Notes: generated by a model from the letters alone, not told the origin. A stretch of DNA of 64,000 bases from JALYUA01 sp039933215 (GCA_039933215.1 JBDTOO010000014.1:1-64000); one strand, 5' to 3'. Shown: positions 24,489-34,121, numbered from the stretch's first letter. Program-made: numbers and translations.

Positions 24489-25929
24489 AAAGCCCGCGCG
24501 CGGCGCCGTCGCCATCCCGGACCCCGCCGCGATCCCGAGCGTCCCCGCAGACGAGGCCTCACCGAGGCCGGCGCAGAGGTTCGACCGGTCGATCGTGGAG
24601 GGCCCCCTCGGTGCCGCCGTCTGGCGTCTCGCGTGGCCGACGATGCTTCAGAACGCGATCGCGGGCCTCCAGGGGATCGTCGATCACGCGATGGTGGGTC
24701 ACTACGTCGGCTACGCCGCCAACGCGGCGATCGGGGTGAGCTGGCAGATCATCATTGTCGTCATCGTCTTCATCAGCTCTCTCTTCACCGGGATGGCAGT
24801 CCTCGTCGCGCGGTTCGCGGGCGCGAACCAGCCGGAGAAGGTCAACCGCGTGGTCTACCAGGCGTTCCTGACCGCGATCGGCCTTTCTCTGCTGATGGCG
24901 GCCGTGGGATACCTGGCGGCGCCGACACTGCTGAACGTCGTCCACGCGGCGCCCGAGGTCCAGAAGCAGGCGCTGCCCTTTCTCCGCGCGATGTTCCTCG
25001 GGATCTTCGGCATGATGATGTTTTTCATGTTGAGCGGAGCGTTCCGCGCGGCCGGCGACCCGCGCACGCCGCTGCGGCTCGGCGTGGCGATGACCGTGCT
25101 GACGGTCATCTTCAACGTCGTGCTCATCCCGCGCTTCGGGACGGTCGGCGCGGCGTTCGGCACGATCGCGAGCAGCACGATCGTGGTCGTCTATGGCGTG
25201 TGGAAGTTCTTTGCGCCGGGATCGGTGATCCATTTCCATCGCGGCATGGACCTGAAGCCCGACTTCACCGTGATCCGCTCGCTCTTTCGATTCGGCCTTC
25301 CGACGGGCGTCCAGGGCATCGCGATGAACATCGCGGGCGTGTTGCTTCTCCGGTTCATCGGCTCGCTGCAGCACAGCGCCGCGGCGCAGGCCGCGTTCGC
25401 CGTCGGCTATACGGAGCTCTTCTCGCTCATCACCTGGACGTCCGTGGGCCTCATGGGCGCCTCCGCGACGATCGCGGGTCAGAACCTCGGGGCGGGAAAG
25501 CCCGAGCGCGCGATGCAGGGGGTCAAGGTCGCCTCGTGGATCGGGCTCGGCGTGGCGGTCTTGATCGGGGCGCTCTTCCTGACGATCCCCCAGCACCTCT
25601 TCGGGATTTTCGGGTTGACGGAACCGCTCGTCACGTCAATCGGGACCGAGCTGCTCAAGTACCTGAGCCTGTCGGGCCTCTTCATCACGGTGGCATTGAG
25701 CTACACGGGCGGTCTGCAGGGCACGGGCGACACGCGAAGCCCCCTCTACATCTCGATCATTTCCCAGATCGCGGTTCCGATCGGGCTGTGCGCCATCCTC
25801 CAGGCGACGCGGGGCCTGCAGCCCGCCGACATCTGGCTGGCGATCGTGCTCGGCCACTCGACGCGGGCGCTTCTCTCCGTCATCCGCTTTCGCCAGGGCA
25901 AGTGGCTGCACATCGCGGTCGACATCTGA
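24478..25929 (+). CDS. MATE-family efflux transporter
   Basis: 483 aa with twelve hydrophobic helices in two halves. The N-terminal 40 residues are hydrophilic and Pro-rich. The MATE family signature regions are clear: LAWPTMLQNAIAGLQGIVDHAMVG, GMAVLVARFAGANQ, MMMFFMLSGAFRAAGDPRTPL, then in the second half GASATIAGQNLGAGKPERAMQG and YTGGLQGTGDTRSPL. It exports drugs or metabolites using a sodium or proton gradient; the substrate is unknown. The GTG start lacks a Shine-Dalgarno sequence and seems coupled to the upstream small ORF. A hairpin repeat begins three bases after the stop. Confidence 0.93.
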   Translation: MFDRKPARGAVAIPDPAAIPSVPADEASPRPAQRFDRSIVEGPLGAAVWRLAWPTMLQNAIAGLQGIVDHAMVGHYVGYAANAAIGVSWQIIIVVIVFISSLFTGMAVLVARFAGANQPEKVNRVVYQAFLTAIGLSLLMAAVGYLAAPTLLNVVHAAPEVQKQALPFLRAMFLGIFGMMMFFMLSGAFRAAGDPRTPLRLGVAMTVLTVIFNVVLIPRFGTVGAAFGTIASSTIVVVYGVWKFFAPGSVIHFHRGMDLKPDFTVIRSLFRFGLPTGVQGIAMNIAGVLLLRFIGSLQHSAAAQAAFAVGYTELFSLITWTSVGLMGASATIAGQNLGAGKPERAMQGVKVASWIGLGVAVLIGALFLTIPQHLFGIFGLTEPLVTSIGTELLKYLSLSGLFITVALSYTGGLQGTGDTRSPLYISIISQIAVPIGLCAILQATRGLQPADIWLAIVLGHSTRALLSVIRFRQGKWLHIAVDI

Positions 25930-25932
25930 GCC

Positions 25933-26045
25933 GTCGCCTCCGCGTTCGCGCCGCGACCGCTCCGGCTCCCGCAACGTGAGGCTCCCGCAACGTGAGGCTC
26001 CTCCCTCCCTTCGGTCGGGAGACTCCTCACGTTGCGAGCGGATGG
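25933..26045 (+). repeat. Dispersed hairpin repeat, copy A
   Basis: Starts GTCGCCTCCGCGTTCGCGCC four bases after the MATE stop and ends GAGCGGATGG. The hairpin at 25987-26035 has arms GCAACGTGAGG / CCTCACGTTGC around an inner stem TCCC..GGGA. A 16-base unit (GGCTCCCGCAACGTGA) is tandemly duplicated before the hairpin. Other copies: 26613-26770, 43131-43284 (reverse) and 57216-57261. Confidence 0.75.
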
Positions 26046-26142
26046 ACGAGTTGGCCGGAACACATCAGACGTCCATTTCGAACCTTTCCATTGCAGCGGT
26101 GGGAAAAGGCTTAGAGGATCCGAAAAGAGAAAAGGAGGAAGC

Positions 26143-26610
26143 ATGTCCACACGTCCACCCGTGCCTCCGTTCACTCGAGAAACCGCCACGCAGAAGGTCC
26201 GTCTCGCGGAAGACGGCTGGAACTCGCACGACCCCGAGAAGGTGTCCCTGGCCTACACGCCGGACTCGCAGTGGAGAAACCGGGCCGAGTTTCCGAAGGG
26301 CCGGCAGGAGATCGTCGCGTTTCTGAAGCGCAAGTGGGCGAAGGAGCTCGACTACCGCCTGATCAAGGAGCTCTGGGTCTTCGGCGACAACCGCATCGCC
26401 GTCCGCTTCGCCTATGAATGGCACGACGATTCCGGGCACTGGTTCCGCTCCTACGGAAACGAGAACTGGGAGTTCGCGGACGACGGGCTCATGCGCGTGC
26501 GGCACGCGAGCATCAACGACCATCCGATCCCGGAATCGGAGCGGCTCTATCGCTGGCCGCTCGGCCGCCGGCCGGACGACCACCCGGGACTCTCCGATCT
26601 CGGGCTGTAG
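26143..26610 (+). CDS. DUF1348 NTF2-like protein
   Basis: 155 aa, with AAAGGAGG ahead of the ATG. The sequence fits DUF1348 closely: FTRETATQKVRLAEDGWNSHD, VSLAYTPDSQWRNRAEFPKG, EIVAFLKRKWAKELDYRLIKELW, NRIAVRFAYEWHDDSGHWFRSYGNENWEF and RHASINDHPIPESERL. The domain is a small cone-shaped fold of unknown function, about 155 residues long in all members, so the gene is complete. It stands alone between two copies of the hairpin repeat. Confidence 0.92.
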   Translation: MSTRPPVPPFTRETATQKVRLAEDGWNSHDPEKVSLAYTPDSQWRNRAEFPKGRQEIVAFLKRKWAKELDYRLIKELWVFGDNRIAVRFAYEWHDDSGHWFRSYGNENWEFADDGLMRVRHASINDHPIPESERLYRWPLGRRPDDHPGLSDLGL

Positions 26611-26612
26611 AC

Positions 26613-26770
26613 CGTCGCCTCCGCGGTCGCGCCGCGACCGCTCCGGCTCCCGCAACGTGAGGCTCCTCCCTGCCTTCGCCTCCGCGTTCGCTGCGCGACC
26701 GCTCCGGCTCCCGCAACGTGAGCTCCTCCCTCCCTTCGGTCGGGAGACTCCTCACGTTGCGAGCGGATGG
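26613..26770 (+). repeat. Dispersed hairpin repeat, copy B (with partial tandem duplication)
   Basis: Begins three bases after the DUF1348 stop. The first partial unit (26613-26680) breaks off in the inner loop and is followed by a complete unit ending GAGCGGATGG at 26770. The hairpin at 26713-26760 has the same GCAACGTGAG / CTCACGTTGC arms as copy A. The rest of the 337-base gap to 26948 holds nothing recognisable. Confidence 0.75.
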
Positions 26771-26947
26771 TCGGGATCGGCGAAAAATGTTTGGTGTTCG
26801 TTTTCGCACGCTGGTTCTCGAATACGGACACGGATCCGGGCCGGAAACGGCCAAACCGGCACCCAAGTCTTTCTGGCACAGCGATTCTGCCGGGGCAGCC
26901 CGCTGGCAGCGGGATTGCCATTCCGGAAGGCCGGAGGGCCATCGCCC

Positions 26948-29362
26948 ATGACCAGCCTGATTCAGGACCTTCGCCACGGGTTACGCCTGCTCGCGAAGAG
27001 TCCCGCGTTCGCGGTCGCCGCGATCCTGGTTCTGGCGCTCGGGATCGGCGCCAACACCGCCATCTTCAGCGTCGTGCACGCGGTGCTGCTCCAGCCGCTC
27101 CCCTATCCGAACCCCGACCGGCTCGTGGTCGTGTGGCACGTGCCGCCGGCCGACGCCTTCCCCGGGCTCAAGACGTTTTCCGTCTCCACGGCGAACTTCA
27201 TCGACTGGGAGAAGCAGACGCACGTCTTCGACAAGATGGGCGCCACGGGCTACGCGAGTCTCAACCTGACGGGAGGCGGCGCGCCGGAGGCCGTCCCCGC
27301 CGCGAGGGTCACCGAGAATTTCTTCTCCGTCTTTCGAGCGCGCCCGATTCTCGGCCGGACCTTCACCCCCGCCGAGAACGTGCCCGGCGCCGGCAACGTG
27401 GTCGTCCTCACTCACTCCTTCTGGAAGTCGCGGTTCGGTGGGGACGCCTCGATCGTCGGGCGGGAGATCCGCTTCGACGACCGGCCCTATCGCGTCGTCG
27501 GGGTGATGGGGCCCGACGCGACCAACCCGGAATTCGCCCGCGTGTGGGTCCCGGCTGCCTGGGACGCGAAAGAGCGCGCCGTCCGCAACAACCACAACGA
27601 CGTCGTCTACGCGCGCCTGAAAGACGGCGTGGACATGAAGAGCGCGCAGGCGGAAATGAACCTCGTCTCCGAAAGGCTGGCGCGCCAGTACCCGGCGGAC
27701 GACGCGGGGTGGGGCGCCGCCGTCGTCTCGCTGCGCGAAGCCCGCGTCGGCGAAGTCCGGCCGCTCCTTCTCGTGCTGCTCGCGGCGGTCGCCTTCGTCC
27801 TCCTGATCGCCTGCGCGAACGTCGCCAACCTCATGCTCGCCCGCACGCTCGCGCGACGAAAGGAGATCGCGGTCCGGAGCGCCCTCGGGGCCAGCCGATC
27901 GCGGCTGCTCCGCCAGCTCGTCGCGGAGGCCCTTCTCCTTTCGTTGATCGGAGGAGGCCTCGGGCTCTTCCTCTCGAAATTCGGCATGAACGCGATCGTC
28001 GCGTTCCTGGCGGACCAGCTCCCCCGCTCCGCGGAGATCGGGCTGAGCGCTCCGGTGCTCGTCTTCACGCTCGTGGTGGCAGTCCTCACGGGTGTCCTCG
28101 CCGGACTGGCGCCGGCGTGGAAGGGAACCACCACGAATCTCGCGGACTCCCTGAAACAGGGGCTCGGGCGGACGGACTCCGATTCCGGCGGCAACCGCAC
28201 GCGCGGCATCCTCGTGGTCGCCGAGGTCGCCCTCTCCCTCGTGCTCCTGATCGGCGCGGGCCTCCTCATCCGCAGCCTGTGGCTGCTCCAACGCGTGAAT
28301 CCGGGCTTCGATCCGAAGAACATCACGACCATGTCGATCTCGCTGCCGAAGGTGAAGGAGGAGGAGAGGGCGCGCGCCGCGCTCTTCTTCGAGCGCGTCC
28401 TCGAGCGCGTGCGCGCGCTGCCCGGCGTCGAGTCCGTCGGCGCGACGAGCGAGCTGCCGCTGACCGGAACACAGAACTGGCCGATCGCGATCGAGGGCCG
28501 GCCGCCTCTCGAAGTCTCCCAGCAGCCGAACGTCGTCACCGCGCAGGTCGCCGGCGACTACTTCCGGACGCTGCGCATCCCGCTGCGCCGCGGCCGCCTC
28601 TTCACCTCGGCCGACACCGCGACCACCACGGGAGTCATCGTCATCAACGAAGCGATGGCGAAGCGATTCTGGCCGAACGAAAACGCCATCGGCAAGCGCC
28701 TCTTCGCCGCCTTCGCTCCGGACAAATCGCGCGAAGTGATCGGGATCGTCGGCGACGTCAAGCTGCGCGGCCTCGAGCACCCGGAGCCCGTGCCCGCGAT
28801 GTACCAGCCGCTCTCGCAGATCCCGGGGCTCGGCATGGACTTCGCGATTCGCAGCCGCACCGCCGGGATCGGCCCCGCCGCCGTCGCCGCCGTCCATGAG
28901 CTCGACCCGAACCAGCCCGTCCTCCAGGTCGGATCCATGGACAACCTGGTCGCGACTTCCCTGTCGCGCCAGCGGCTCGGCATGGTGCTGCTCGCAGGCT
29001 TCGCGGCGCTCGCGCTCGTTCTCGCCGCGGTGGGCATCTACAGCGTCCTGTCATACGCCGTGCGCCATCGCGGGCGCGAGATCGGCATCCGCATGGCGCT
29101 CGGCGCGGGGGTCGGAGACGTGCTCCGCCTGATCGTGTTCCAGGGGATGCGGCCCGCTCTGATCGGCATCGTCATCGGACTCGCCGCCGCGCTCGCGCTC
29201 GGCCGGGGACTCGCGAGTCTCGTATTCGGGATCTCCGCGGCCGATCCCGCGACGCTCGCCGCCGTGGCGGGGCTGCTCGCCGCCGTCGCCCTCGTCGCCT
29301 GCCTCGTCCCGGCGCTGCGCGCGGCGCGGATCGACCCGATTCGGGCTCTCCGGGACGAGTAG
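26948..29362 (+). CDS. ADOP-type ABC transporter permease (MacB-like, FtsX domains)
   Basis: 804 aa from the ATG at 26948. The N-terminal cap (LIQDLRHGLRLLAKSPAFAV) precedes TM helix 1 (AAILVLALGIGANTAIFSVV), a large MacB periplasmic core domain (about 45-255), three TM helices in the first FtsX domain (LLVLLAAVAFVLLIACANVANLMLA), a second periplasmic domain, and the last FtsX domain ending RAARIDPIRALRDE. This duplicated permease is the ADOP family, greatly expanded in Acidobacteriota. It works with a separate ATPase of the MacB/LolD type; none is nearby. The substrate is unknown. Confidence 0.95.
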   Translation: MTSLIQDLRHGLRLLAKSPAFAVAAILVLALGIGANTAIFSVVHAVLLQPLPYPNPDRLVVVWHVPPADAFPGLKTFSVSTANFIDWEKQTHVFDKMGATGYASLNLTGGGAPEAVPAARVTENFFSVFRARPILGRTFTPAENVPGAGNVVVLTHSFWKSRFGGDASIVGREIRFDDRPYRVVGVMGPDATNPEFARVWVPAAWDAKERAVRNNHNDVVYARLKDGVDMKSAQAEMNLVSERLARQYPADDAGWGAAVVSLREARVGEVRPLLLVLLAAVAFVLLIACANVANLMLARTLARRKEIAVRSALGASRSRLLRQLVAEALLLSLIGGGLGLFLSKFGMNAIVAFLADQLPRSAEIGLSAPVLVFTLVVAVLTGVLAGLAPAWKGTTTNLADSLKQGLGRTDSDSGGNRTRGILVVAEVALSLVLLIGAGLLIRSLWLLQRVNPGFDPKNITTMSISLPKVKEEERARAALFFERVLERVRALPGVESVGATSELPLTGTQNWPIAIEGRPPLEVSQQPNVVTAQVAGDYFRTLRIPLRRGRLFTSADTATTTGVIVINEAMAKRFWPNENAIGKRLFAAFAPDKSREVIGIVGDVKLRGLEHPEPVPAMYQPLSQIPGLGMDFAIRSRTAGIGPAAVAAVHELDPNQPVLQVGSMDNLVATSLSRQRLGMVLLAGFAALALVLAAVGIYSVLSYAVRHRGREIGIRMALGAGVGDVLRLIVFQGMRPALIGIVIGLAAALALGRGLASLVFGISAADPATLAAVAGLLAAVALVACLVPALRAARIDPIRALRDE

Positions 29363-29512
29363 CCCCGATCGGCCGGCCCCCGACCGCGGAACGCCGTCGG
29401 GGTGGGCCGCCCCGGCGCGATTTGCCCGCCCGCGGCGCCGGACACCACGAAACACGCGGGAATTCGCCATCAGAGACGTTCCGGCGGGCCGCGCGCCCGT
29501 CTCCGAAACGGC

Positions 29513-29571
29513 TTGACTCGCCGGCGGCCGGTCGCCTATGCTCCGCCCATTGCGATTGAGACTGAGTCTCA
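29513..29571 (+). promoter_or_regulatory. Sigma70 promoter with Fur-like box
   Basis: TTGACT (29513-29518), 18 bases, TATGCT (29537-29542). Just downstream is TGAGACT-G-AGTCTCA (29557-29571), a perfect 7-1-7 inverted repeat with the geometry of the Fur box. Its position over the expected transcription start would block initiation when iron is plentiful. It precedes the PepSY, siderophore-receptor and PiuC/YbiX genes, whose functions fit iron control. Confidence 0.65.
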
Positions 29572-29596
29572 GTCCGGTATCAAGGAGCCGGCGCCG

Positions 29597-30847
29597 ATGC
29601 GGACTCTCGTGTTCTGGGTGCATCTCCCACTCGGGATCCTCTGCGGGGCCGTCATCGCCGTCATGGCCGTGACCGGCGCCCTGCTCTCCTTCGCGCCCGG
29701 CATCCAGCGCGCGGCGGACGGCCCGGTCCGCCGGGTCGCCCCCTCGCCCGAGAAACTCCCCGCGGGCACACTCGTGGACCTCGCGCAGGCGGCTGTGCCG
29801 GGCGCACGCGCCACGTCCATCACGATCGGCTCCGCGCCGGACGCTTCGGCGGTCGTCGCCTTCGCACGCCAGGGGCGCATGTTCGTCGATCCCCACACGG
29901 GGCGGATTCTCGGAGCGGGTGCGGAAGGCGTGCGCCGGGCGATCGAAGCCGTGACGGGCGTTCACCGCTGGCTGGGCGCGTCCGAGGAGCGGCGTCCGGC
30001 GGGACGCGCCGTCACCGGCGCCTGCAACGCTGGATTTCTCGCACTCGCCCTCACCGGCCTCTTCCTCTGGTGGCCGCGCCGGTGGCGGCGCGCCGCGGTC
30101 CGCCCGGCGGCGCTCTTCCAGCCGGGACTCTCGGGAAGGGCGCGCGACTACAACTGGCACAACGTCCTCGGCTTCTGGTCCTCCCTTGTCCTCGTCGTCG
30201 TCGCCGGAACCGGCGTCGTGATGTCCTACCGGTGGGCCAACGATCTCGTCTACCGGCTGGCGGGCACCGCGCCCCCGGCTGCGGAAGATGCGCGCCGGGT
30301 CCCGCGCCAGCGTGCGTCGTCCGATCCCGGCTCCCGCCGCCACGCGCCGACCCGGTGGGCCCCGACGCTCGATCCTCAGTGGGAGCGGGCGGCCCGCCAG
30401 ACGGCCGCGTGGCGATCGATCACGCTTCGCCTTCCCTCAGGACCGGGGGACTCCGCGACTTTCTCGATCGAGGAGGGTACGAGCGCGAATCCGTTCGCGA
30501 GATCCGCGTTGTCGCTCTCGCCCGACGGAAGCGTGGCTTCCTGGGTTCCGTACGAAAACGCGAGCGCCGGCCGCAGGATCCGCTCCTGGATCCGCGGAGC
30601 GCACACCGGCGAGGCGCTGGGCGCGACGGGACAGACACTGGCCGCGGCGGCGAGCCTCGCCGCGGCCGTGCTCGTCTGGACGGGCTTCTCGCTCGCCCTC
30701 CGGCGTTTCGCGCGATGGATCCGAAACCGGCGGTCCGGCTCGTCCATGCGGGAAGCCGAACCCCTCGAGCCCGGGGAGGTCGGCTTTCTCTCGCCCGCGC
30801 GCGCGGCGCAGGGACGTCGCCCGGCGATGCGGAGGATCGCGTCATGA
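29597..30847 (+). CDS. PepSY-associated membrane protein (putative iron-siderophore reductase)
   Basis: 416 aa. Four transmembrane segments: VHLPLGILCGAVIAVMAVTGALLSF at the N-terminus, then AGFLALALTGLFLWWPRRW, NVLGFWSSLVLVVVAGTGVVMSY, and a last helix near 385 (AASLAAAVLVWTGFSLALRRF). Conserved histidines occur in the first helix (WVHLPLG), VTGVHRWLG, NWHNVLGFW and GAHTGEALG, matching the PepSY_TM (FoxB/PiuB-like) family, in which such His residues may carry haem and reduce siderophore iron. Its stop overlaps the receptor start (ATGA). It is the first gene of the iron operon. Confidence 0.9.
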   Translation: MRTLVFWVHLPLGILCGAVIAVMAVTGALLSFAPGIQRAADGPVRRVAPSPEKLPAGTLVDLAQAAVPGARATSITIGSAPDASAVVAFARQGRMFVDPHTGRILGAGAEGVRRAIEAVTGVHRWLGASEERRPAGRAVTGACNAGFLALALTGLFLWWPRRWRRAAVRPAALFQPGLSGRARDYNWHNVLGFWSSLVLVVVAGTGVVMSYRWANDLVYRLAGTAPPAAEDARRVPRQRASSDPGSRRHAPTRWAPTLDPQWERAARQTAAWRSITLRLPSGPGDSATFSIEEGTSANPFARSALSLSPDGSVASWVPYENASAGRRIRSWIRGAHTGEALGATGQTLAAAASLAAAVLVWTGFSLALRRFARWIRNRRSGSSMREAEPLEPGEVGFLSPARAAQGRRPAMRRIAS

Positions 30848-33294
30848 AACGCGCACCGGCGCGCGCGACGCGTGCCTCGGCCGTCGGAGCCCGCGGTCGC
30901 GCCGCCTGGATGGCGACCGGAACTCTCGTCGCGTACACCGCCCTCGGCGGCCGCGCGGCGCGCGGCGCCGACGCGGCCGAACCGCCGGGCCTCGCCACGC
31001 CTTCCGCCGGCGGGCCGGGCGCCGTCCGGACGATGCCGGTCCGGCGCTTCCAGATTCCGCAGGGGCCGCTCTCCGAGGTCCTCCGGGCGTTCACGGCCCA
31101 GACGGGCGTGCGCGTCGAAACCTCCGACCCGCAAATACTCGCCATGATGTCCTCCGGGGTCTCGGGCATCTACACCGCGGACCTCGCCCTGAAGCAGCTG
31201 CTGGCGGGCATGGGTCTCTCCCACCGGTTCACCTCGCCGCAGAACGCCGCCGTCTCGTTCGAGGCCGCCCGGGAGAGCGTGGAGGTCACGGCGCCGTCCG
31301 CCGCCGTCTCCTCGCCCAAGTTCACGGAGCCGCTTCTGGAGACCCCCCAGTCGATCGACGTCGTCGATCGAGAGGTTATGGACGAGCGCGGAACGACGAC
31401 ACTTCGGGACGCCCTGAGAAACGTCGCCGGAATCAGCCTCGCGGCGGGCGAGGGCGGCGCCCAGGGGGACAACCTCACCGTGCGAGGCTTCTCGGCGCGC
31501 AACGACATCTTCATCGACGGCGTGCGGGATTTCGGCAGCTATTACCGGGATCCGTTCGACATCCAGGAAGTCGAAGTGCTGAAGGGACCCTCCTCCGTCA
31601 CGTTCGGCCGGGGGTCGACCGGAGGAGTCGTCAACCAGGAGAGCAAAACGCCTGCGCTCGAACGCTTCGCCGCCGGCAACATCTCGTTCGGAACGGATCG
31701 GACCCGCCGCGCGACCGCCGACCTCGAGGAGCCTCTTCCCGGCCTCGGGACCGGGGCCGCGTTCCGGCTGAACGTGATGGCCAACGATTCGCAGGTCGCG
31801 GGCCGCGACGTCGCCGAGAACCGGCGGTTCGGCATCGCGCCCTCACTCGCGCTCGGACTCGGGACCGCCACACGCGTCACGGCCCAGTACTTTCACCAGT
31901 CGGCCGACGACATACCGGACTACGGGATCCCCTGGCTCTTCGACGCGCCGGCGCCCGTGCGGCGCGAGAATTACTACGGGTTCCGGGACGCGAACGAGAT
32001 CCGGACTGGCGTCGACATCGGAACTCTGCGCGCCGACCACGATTTCGGCGACGCCGTCACTGTGACGAACCAGACGCGCTATGCGAAGTACTCGCGCGAC
32101 GTGCAGGTGACCGAAGCGCGCGTCCTCGCCTCCGTCGTTCCGTCGACGCCGATCGACCAGATCATCGTCAATCGCAACCAGATCGCCGTTCGGAGCTTCG
32201 AGAGCTACTTCACCGACCAGTTGAACGTGACGGGACGCTTCGAGACGGGAGCGCTGCGCCACACGCTGGTCGCGGGCCTCGAGGCCGGGCGCGAGACTTC
32301 CGAGCCCGTCCGGTTCGCGTTCGCCGAAGTCCCGACGACGAGCCTCTCCCATCCGGACACCTCGCAGCCCTTCACGGGCACCCCGTCCGTCACTTCCCGC
32401 GTCCACACCGAGGCGGTCACGTACGCCGCGTTCGTCCTGGACACGGTCCACGTCAGCGAGAAGTGGGATCTCACCGCCGGGCTTCGATGGGACCGCTTCC
32501 AGGCCGATTACACGCAGTCGGTCGCCCCCGCCGCCGCCTTCTCCCGCGTCGACGAGATGCCGAGCTGGCGCGGAGCCGTCGTCTACAAGCCGAGCAGAAG
32601 CGGCAGCGTTTACTTCGACTTCGGAACCTCGTTCAATCCGTCCGCCGAGTCGCTCGCTCTCTCGACGGCGACCGCGGGCACCGCGCCGGAGAAGAACCGA
32701 ACCTTCGAGGTCGGCACGAAGTGGGAGCTAAGCCGAGGCCGCCTCTCGTTCCGCGCCGCGATCTTTCGGACCGAAAAGACGGGCGCGCGCGAGCCGGATC
32801 CGAACAATCCGCTCTTGAACATCCTGGCCGGCAATCACCGGGTCGACGGTTTCGAGCTCGACGCGAGCGGACGCGTGACCGACCGGTGGAGGGTCCAGGC
32901 GAGCTACGCGCTCCTGGGCAGCGAGGTGATCTCGTCCCGCTTCTATCCCGCCTCGATCGGATCCCCGCTCGCGAACGTCCCCCGGCACACGCTCTCCGTC
33001 TGGAACGTCTACGAATTTCCGTGGGGACTCGAGCTCGGTGCCGGGGGCCAGTACGTCGGAGCGCGCGCGGCGAGCTCGACGGTACCGTTCGATCCCGTGA
33101 CGGGGCGACGGAAGGAAGTACCCGGTTACTGGACGGTCGATGCGATGGCGAAATATCCCCTCTCGGACCGGATCGCCCTGCGCCTCAACGTCTTCAACGC
33201 GGGGGACCGCGAGTATTTCGACCAGGTCCATCCCGCCCACATCGTCCCGGGCCCGGGCCGCTCGGCGCTGCTCGGTATCGACTTCCGCTTCTGA
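30844..33294 (+). CDS. TonB-dependent siderophore receptor with STN domain (Fiu-like)
   Basis: 816 aa. Long signal peptide (ends about residue 42), STN domain at about 60-120 (FQIPQGPLSEVLRAFTAQTGV..ALKQLLAGMGL), plug domain (ETPQSIDVVDREVMDERGTTTLRDALRNVAGI, GFSARNDIFIDGVRDFGSY, VEVLKGPSSVTFGRGSTGG) and a 22-strand barrel ending LLGIDFRF. An STN domain normally signals to a FecR-type anti-sigma factor, but none is nearby. The downstream PiuC/YbiX gene suggests a catecholate receptor like Fiu or PiuA. It overlaps the PepSY gene by four bases. Confidence 0.93.
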   Translation: MKRAPARATRASAVGARGRAAWMATGTLVAYTALGGRAARGADAAEPPGLATPSAGGPGAVRTMPVRRFQIPQGPLSEVLRAFTAQTGVRVETSDPQILAMMSSGVSGIYTADLALKQLLAGMGLSHRFTSPQNAAVSFEAARESVEVTAPSAAVSSPKFTEPLLETPQSIDVVDREVMDERGTTTLRDALRNVAGISLAAGEGGAQGDNLTVRGFSARNDIFIDGVRDFGSYYRDPFDIQEVEVLKGPSSVTFGRGSTGGVVNQESKTPALERFAAGNISFGTDRTRRATADLEEPLPGLGTGAAFRLNVMANDSQVAGRDVAENRRFGIAPSLALGLGTATRVTAQYFHQSADDIPDYGIPWLFDAPAPVRRENYYGFRDANEIRTGVDIGTLRADHDFGDAVTVTNQTRYAKYSRDVQVTEARVLASVVPSTPIDQIIVNRNQIAVRSFESYFTDQLNVTGRFETGALRHTLVAGLEAGRETSEPVRFAFAEVPTTSLSHPDTSQPFTGTPSVTSRVHTEAVTYAAFVLDTVHVSEKWDLTAGLRWDRFQADYTQSVAPAAAFSRVDEMPSWRGAVVYKPSRSGSVYFDFGTSFNPSAESLALSTATAGTAPEKNRTFEVGTKWELSRGRLSFRAAIFRTEKTGAREPDPNNPLLNILAGNHRVDGFELDASGRVTDRWRVQASYALLGSEVISSRFYPASIGSPLANVPRHTLSVWNVYEFPWGLELGAGGQYVGARAASSTVPFDPVTGRRKEVPGYWTVDAMAKYPLSDRIALRLNVFNAGDREYFDQVHPAHIVPGPGRSALLGIDFRF

Positions 33295-33304
33295 CGGGCA
33301 AAAA

Positions 33305-33985
33305 ATGCTGCTGCCCATCTCCGGTCTCCTGAGTCCCGAAGAGGTCCGCTCCGCGCGGACGATCTTAGACGCCGCGGAGTGGGTCGACGGCCGCGCGACA
33401 GCCGGGCACCAGTCCGCGCGCGCGAAGATGAACCGCCAGCTGCGGGAGTCCGACCCGCGCGCCGTGCAGCTCGGCGAGATGATCCTCGATCGCCTGGGAG
33501 GCAATGCGCTCTTCATCTCCGCCGCGCTTCCGCAGCGGGTCTTCCCTCCGCTCTTCAACCGCTACGAGGCGGGCGAGAACTTCGGAACGCACATCGACAA
33601 CGCGATCCGGCAGGTCCAGGGGACGTCGCACCGCATCCGCACGGATCTCGCGGCGACGCTCTTTCTCACGGGTCCGGACGAGTACGAAGGCGGCGAGCTC
33701 GTCATCGAAGACACCTTCGGCACGCACAGCGTGAAGCTTCCGGCGGGAGACATGGTCCTCTACCCCGCCTCCAGCCGGCACTACGTGCGCCCGGTCGCGC
33801 GCGGCAGCCGCATCGCTTCGTTTTTCTGGGTCCAGAGCATGGTCCGCGACGACGGCGAGCGCGCCCTGCTCTTCGATCTCGATCTCGCGGTGCAGCAGAT
33901 CCATCGTGAGCGCGACGACCATCCCGCCGCGGTGGCGCTCACCGGCGTGTACCACAACCTGTTGAGGCGCTGGGCCGACGTCTGA
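33305..33985 (+). CDS. ybiX: PKHD-type Fe(II)/2-oxoglutarate hydroxylase (PiuC/YbiX)
   Basis: 226 aa, normal length. Iron ligands H96 and D98 (FGTHIDNAI) and H159 (SSRHYVRPV) plus the 2-oxoglutarate arginine R169 (RGSRIASFF) sit at the positions I recall from the E. coli protein. The gene lies ten bases after the siderophore receptor, as ybiX follows fiu in E. coli and piuC follows piuA in pseudomonads. The enzyme is tied genetically to catecholate/TonB iron uptake; its substrate is not established. Confidence 0.95.
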   Translation: MLLPISGLLSPEEVRSARTILDAAEWVDGRATAGHQSARAKMNRQLRESDPRAVQLGEMILDRLGGNALFISAALPQRVFPPLFNRYEAGENFGTHIDNAIRQVQGTSHRIRTDLAATLFLTGPDEYEGGELVIEDTFGTHSVKLPAGDMVLYPASSRHYVRPVARGSRIASFFWVQSMVRDDGERALLFDLDLAVQQIHRERDDHPAAVALTGVYHNLLRRWADV

Positions 33986-34121
33986 CGATCCGGGGCGTTT
34001 CGAACGGTCCTCAGAGATTACGGCACTCTCCCAAGGCCCCCATGTTCGCGGAGGCGCCCGCTCGTGCGCCCATTGCGTGCGAAGGCGGGCATCCCGCCGA
34101 CGCTCGGCACCCGTGTCACGG

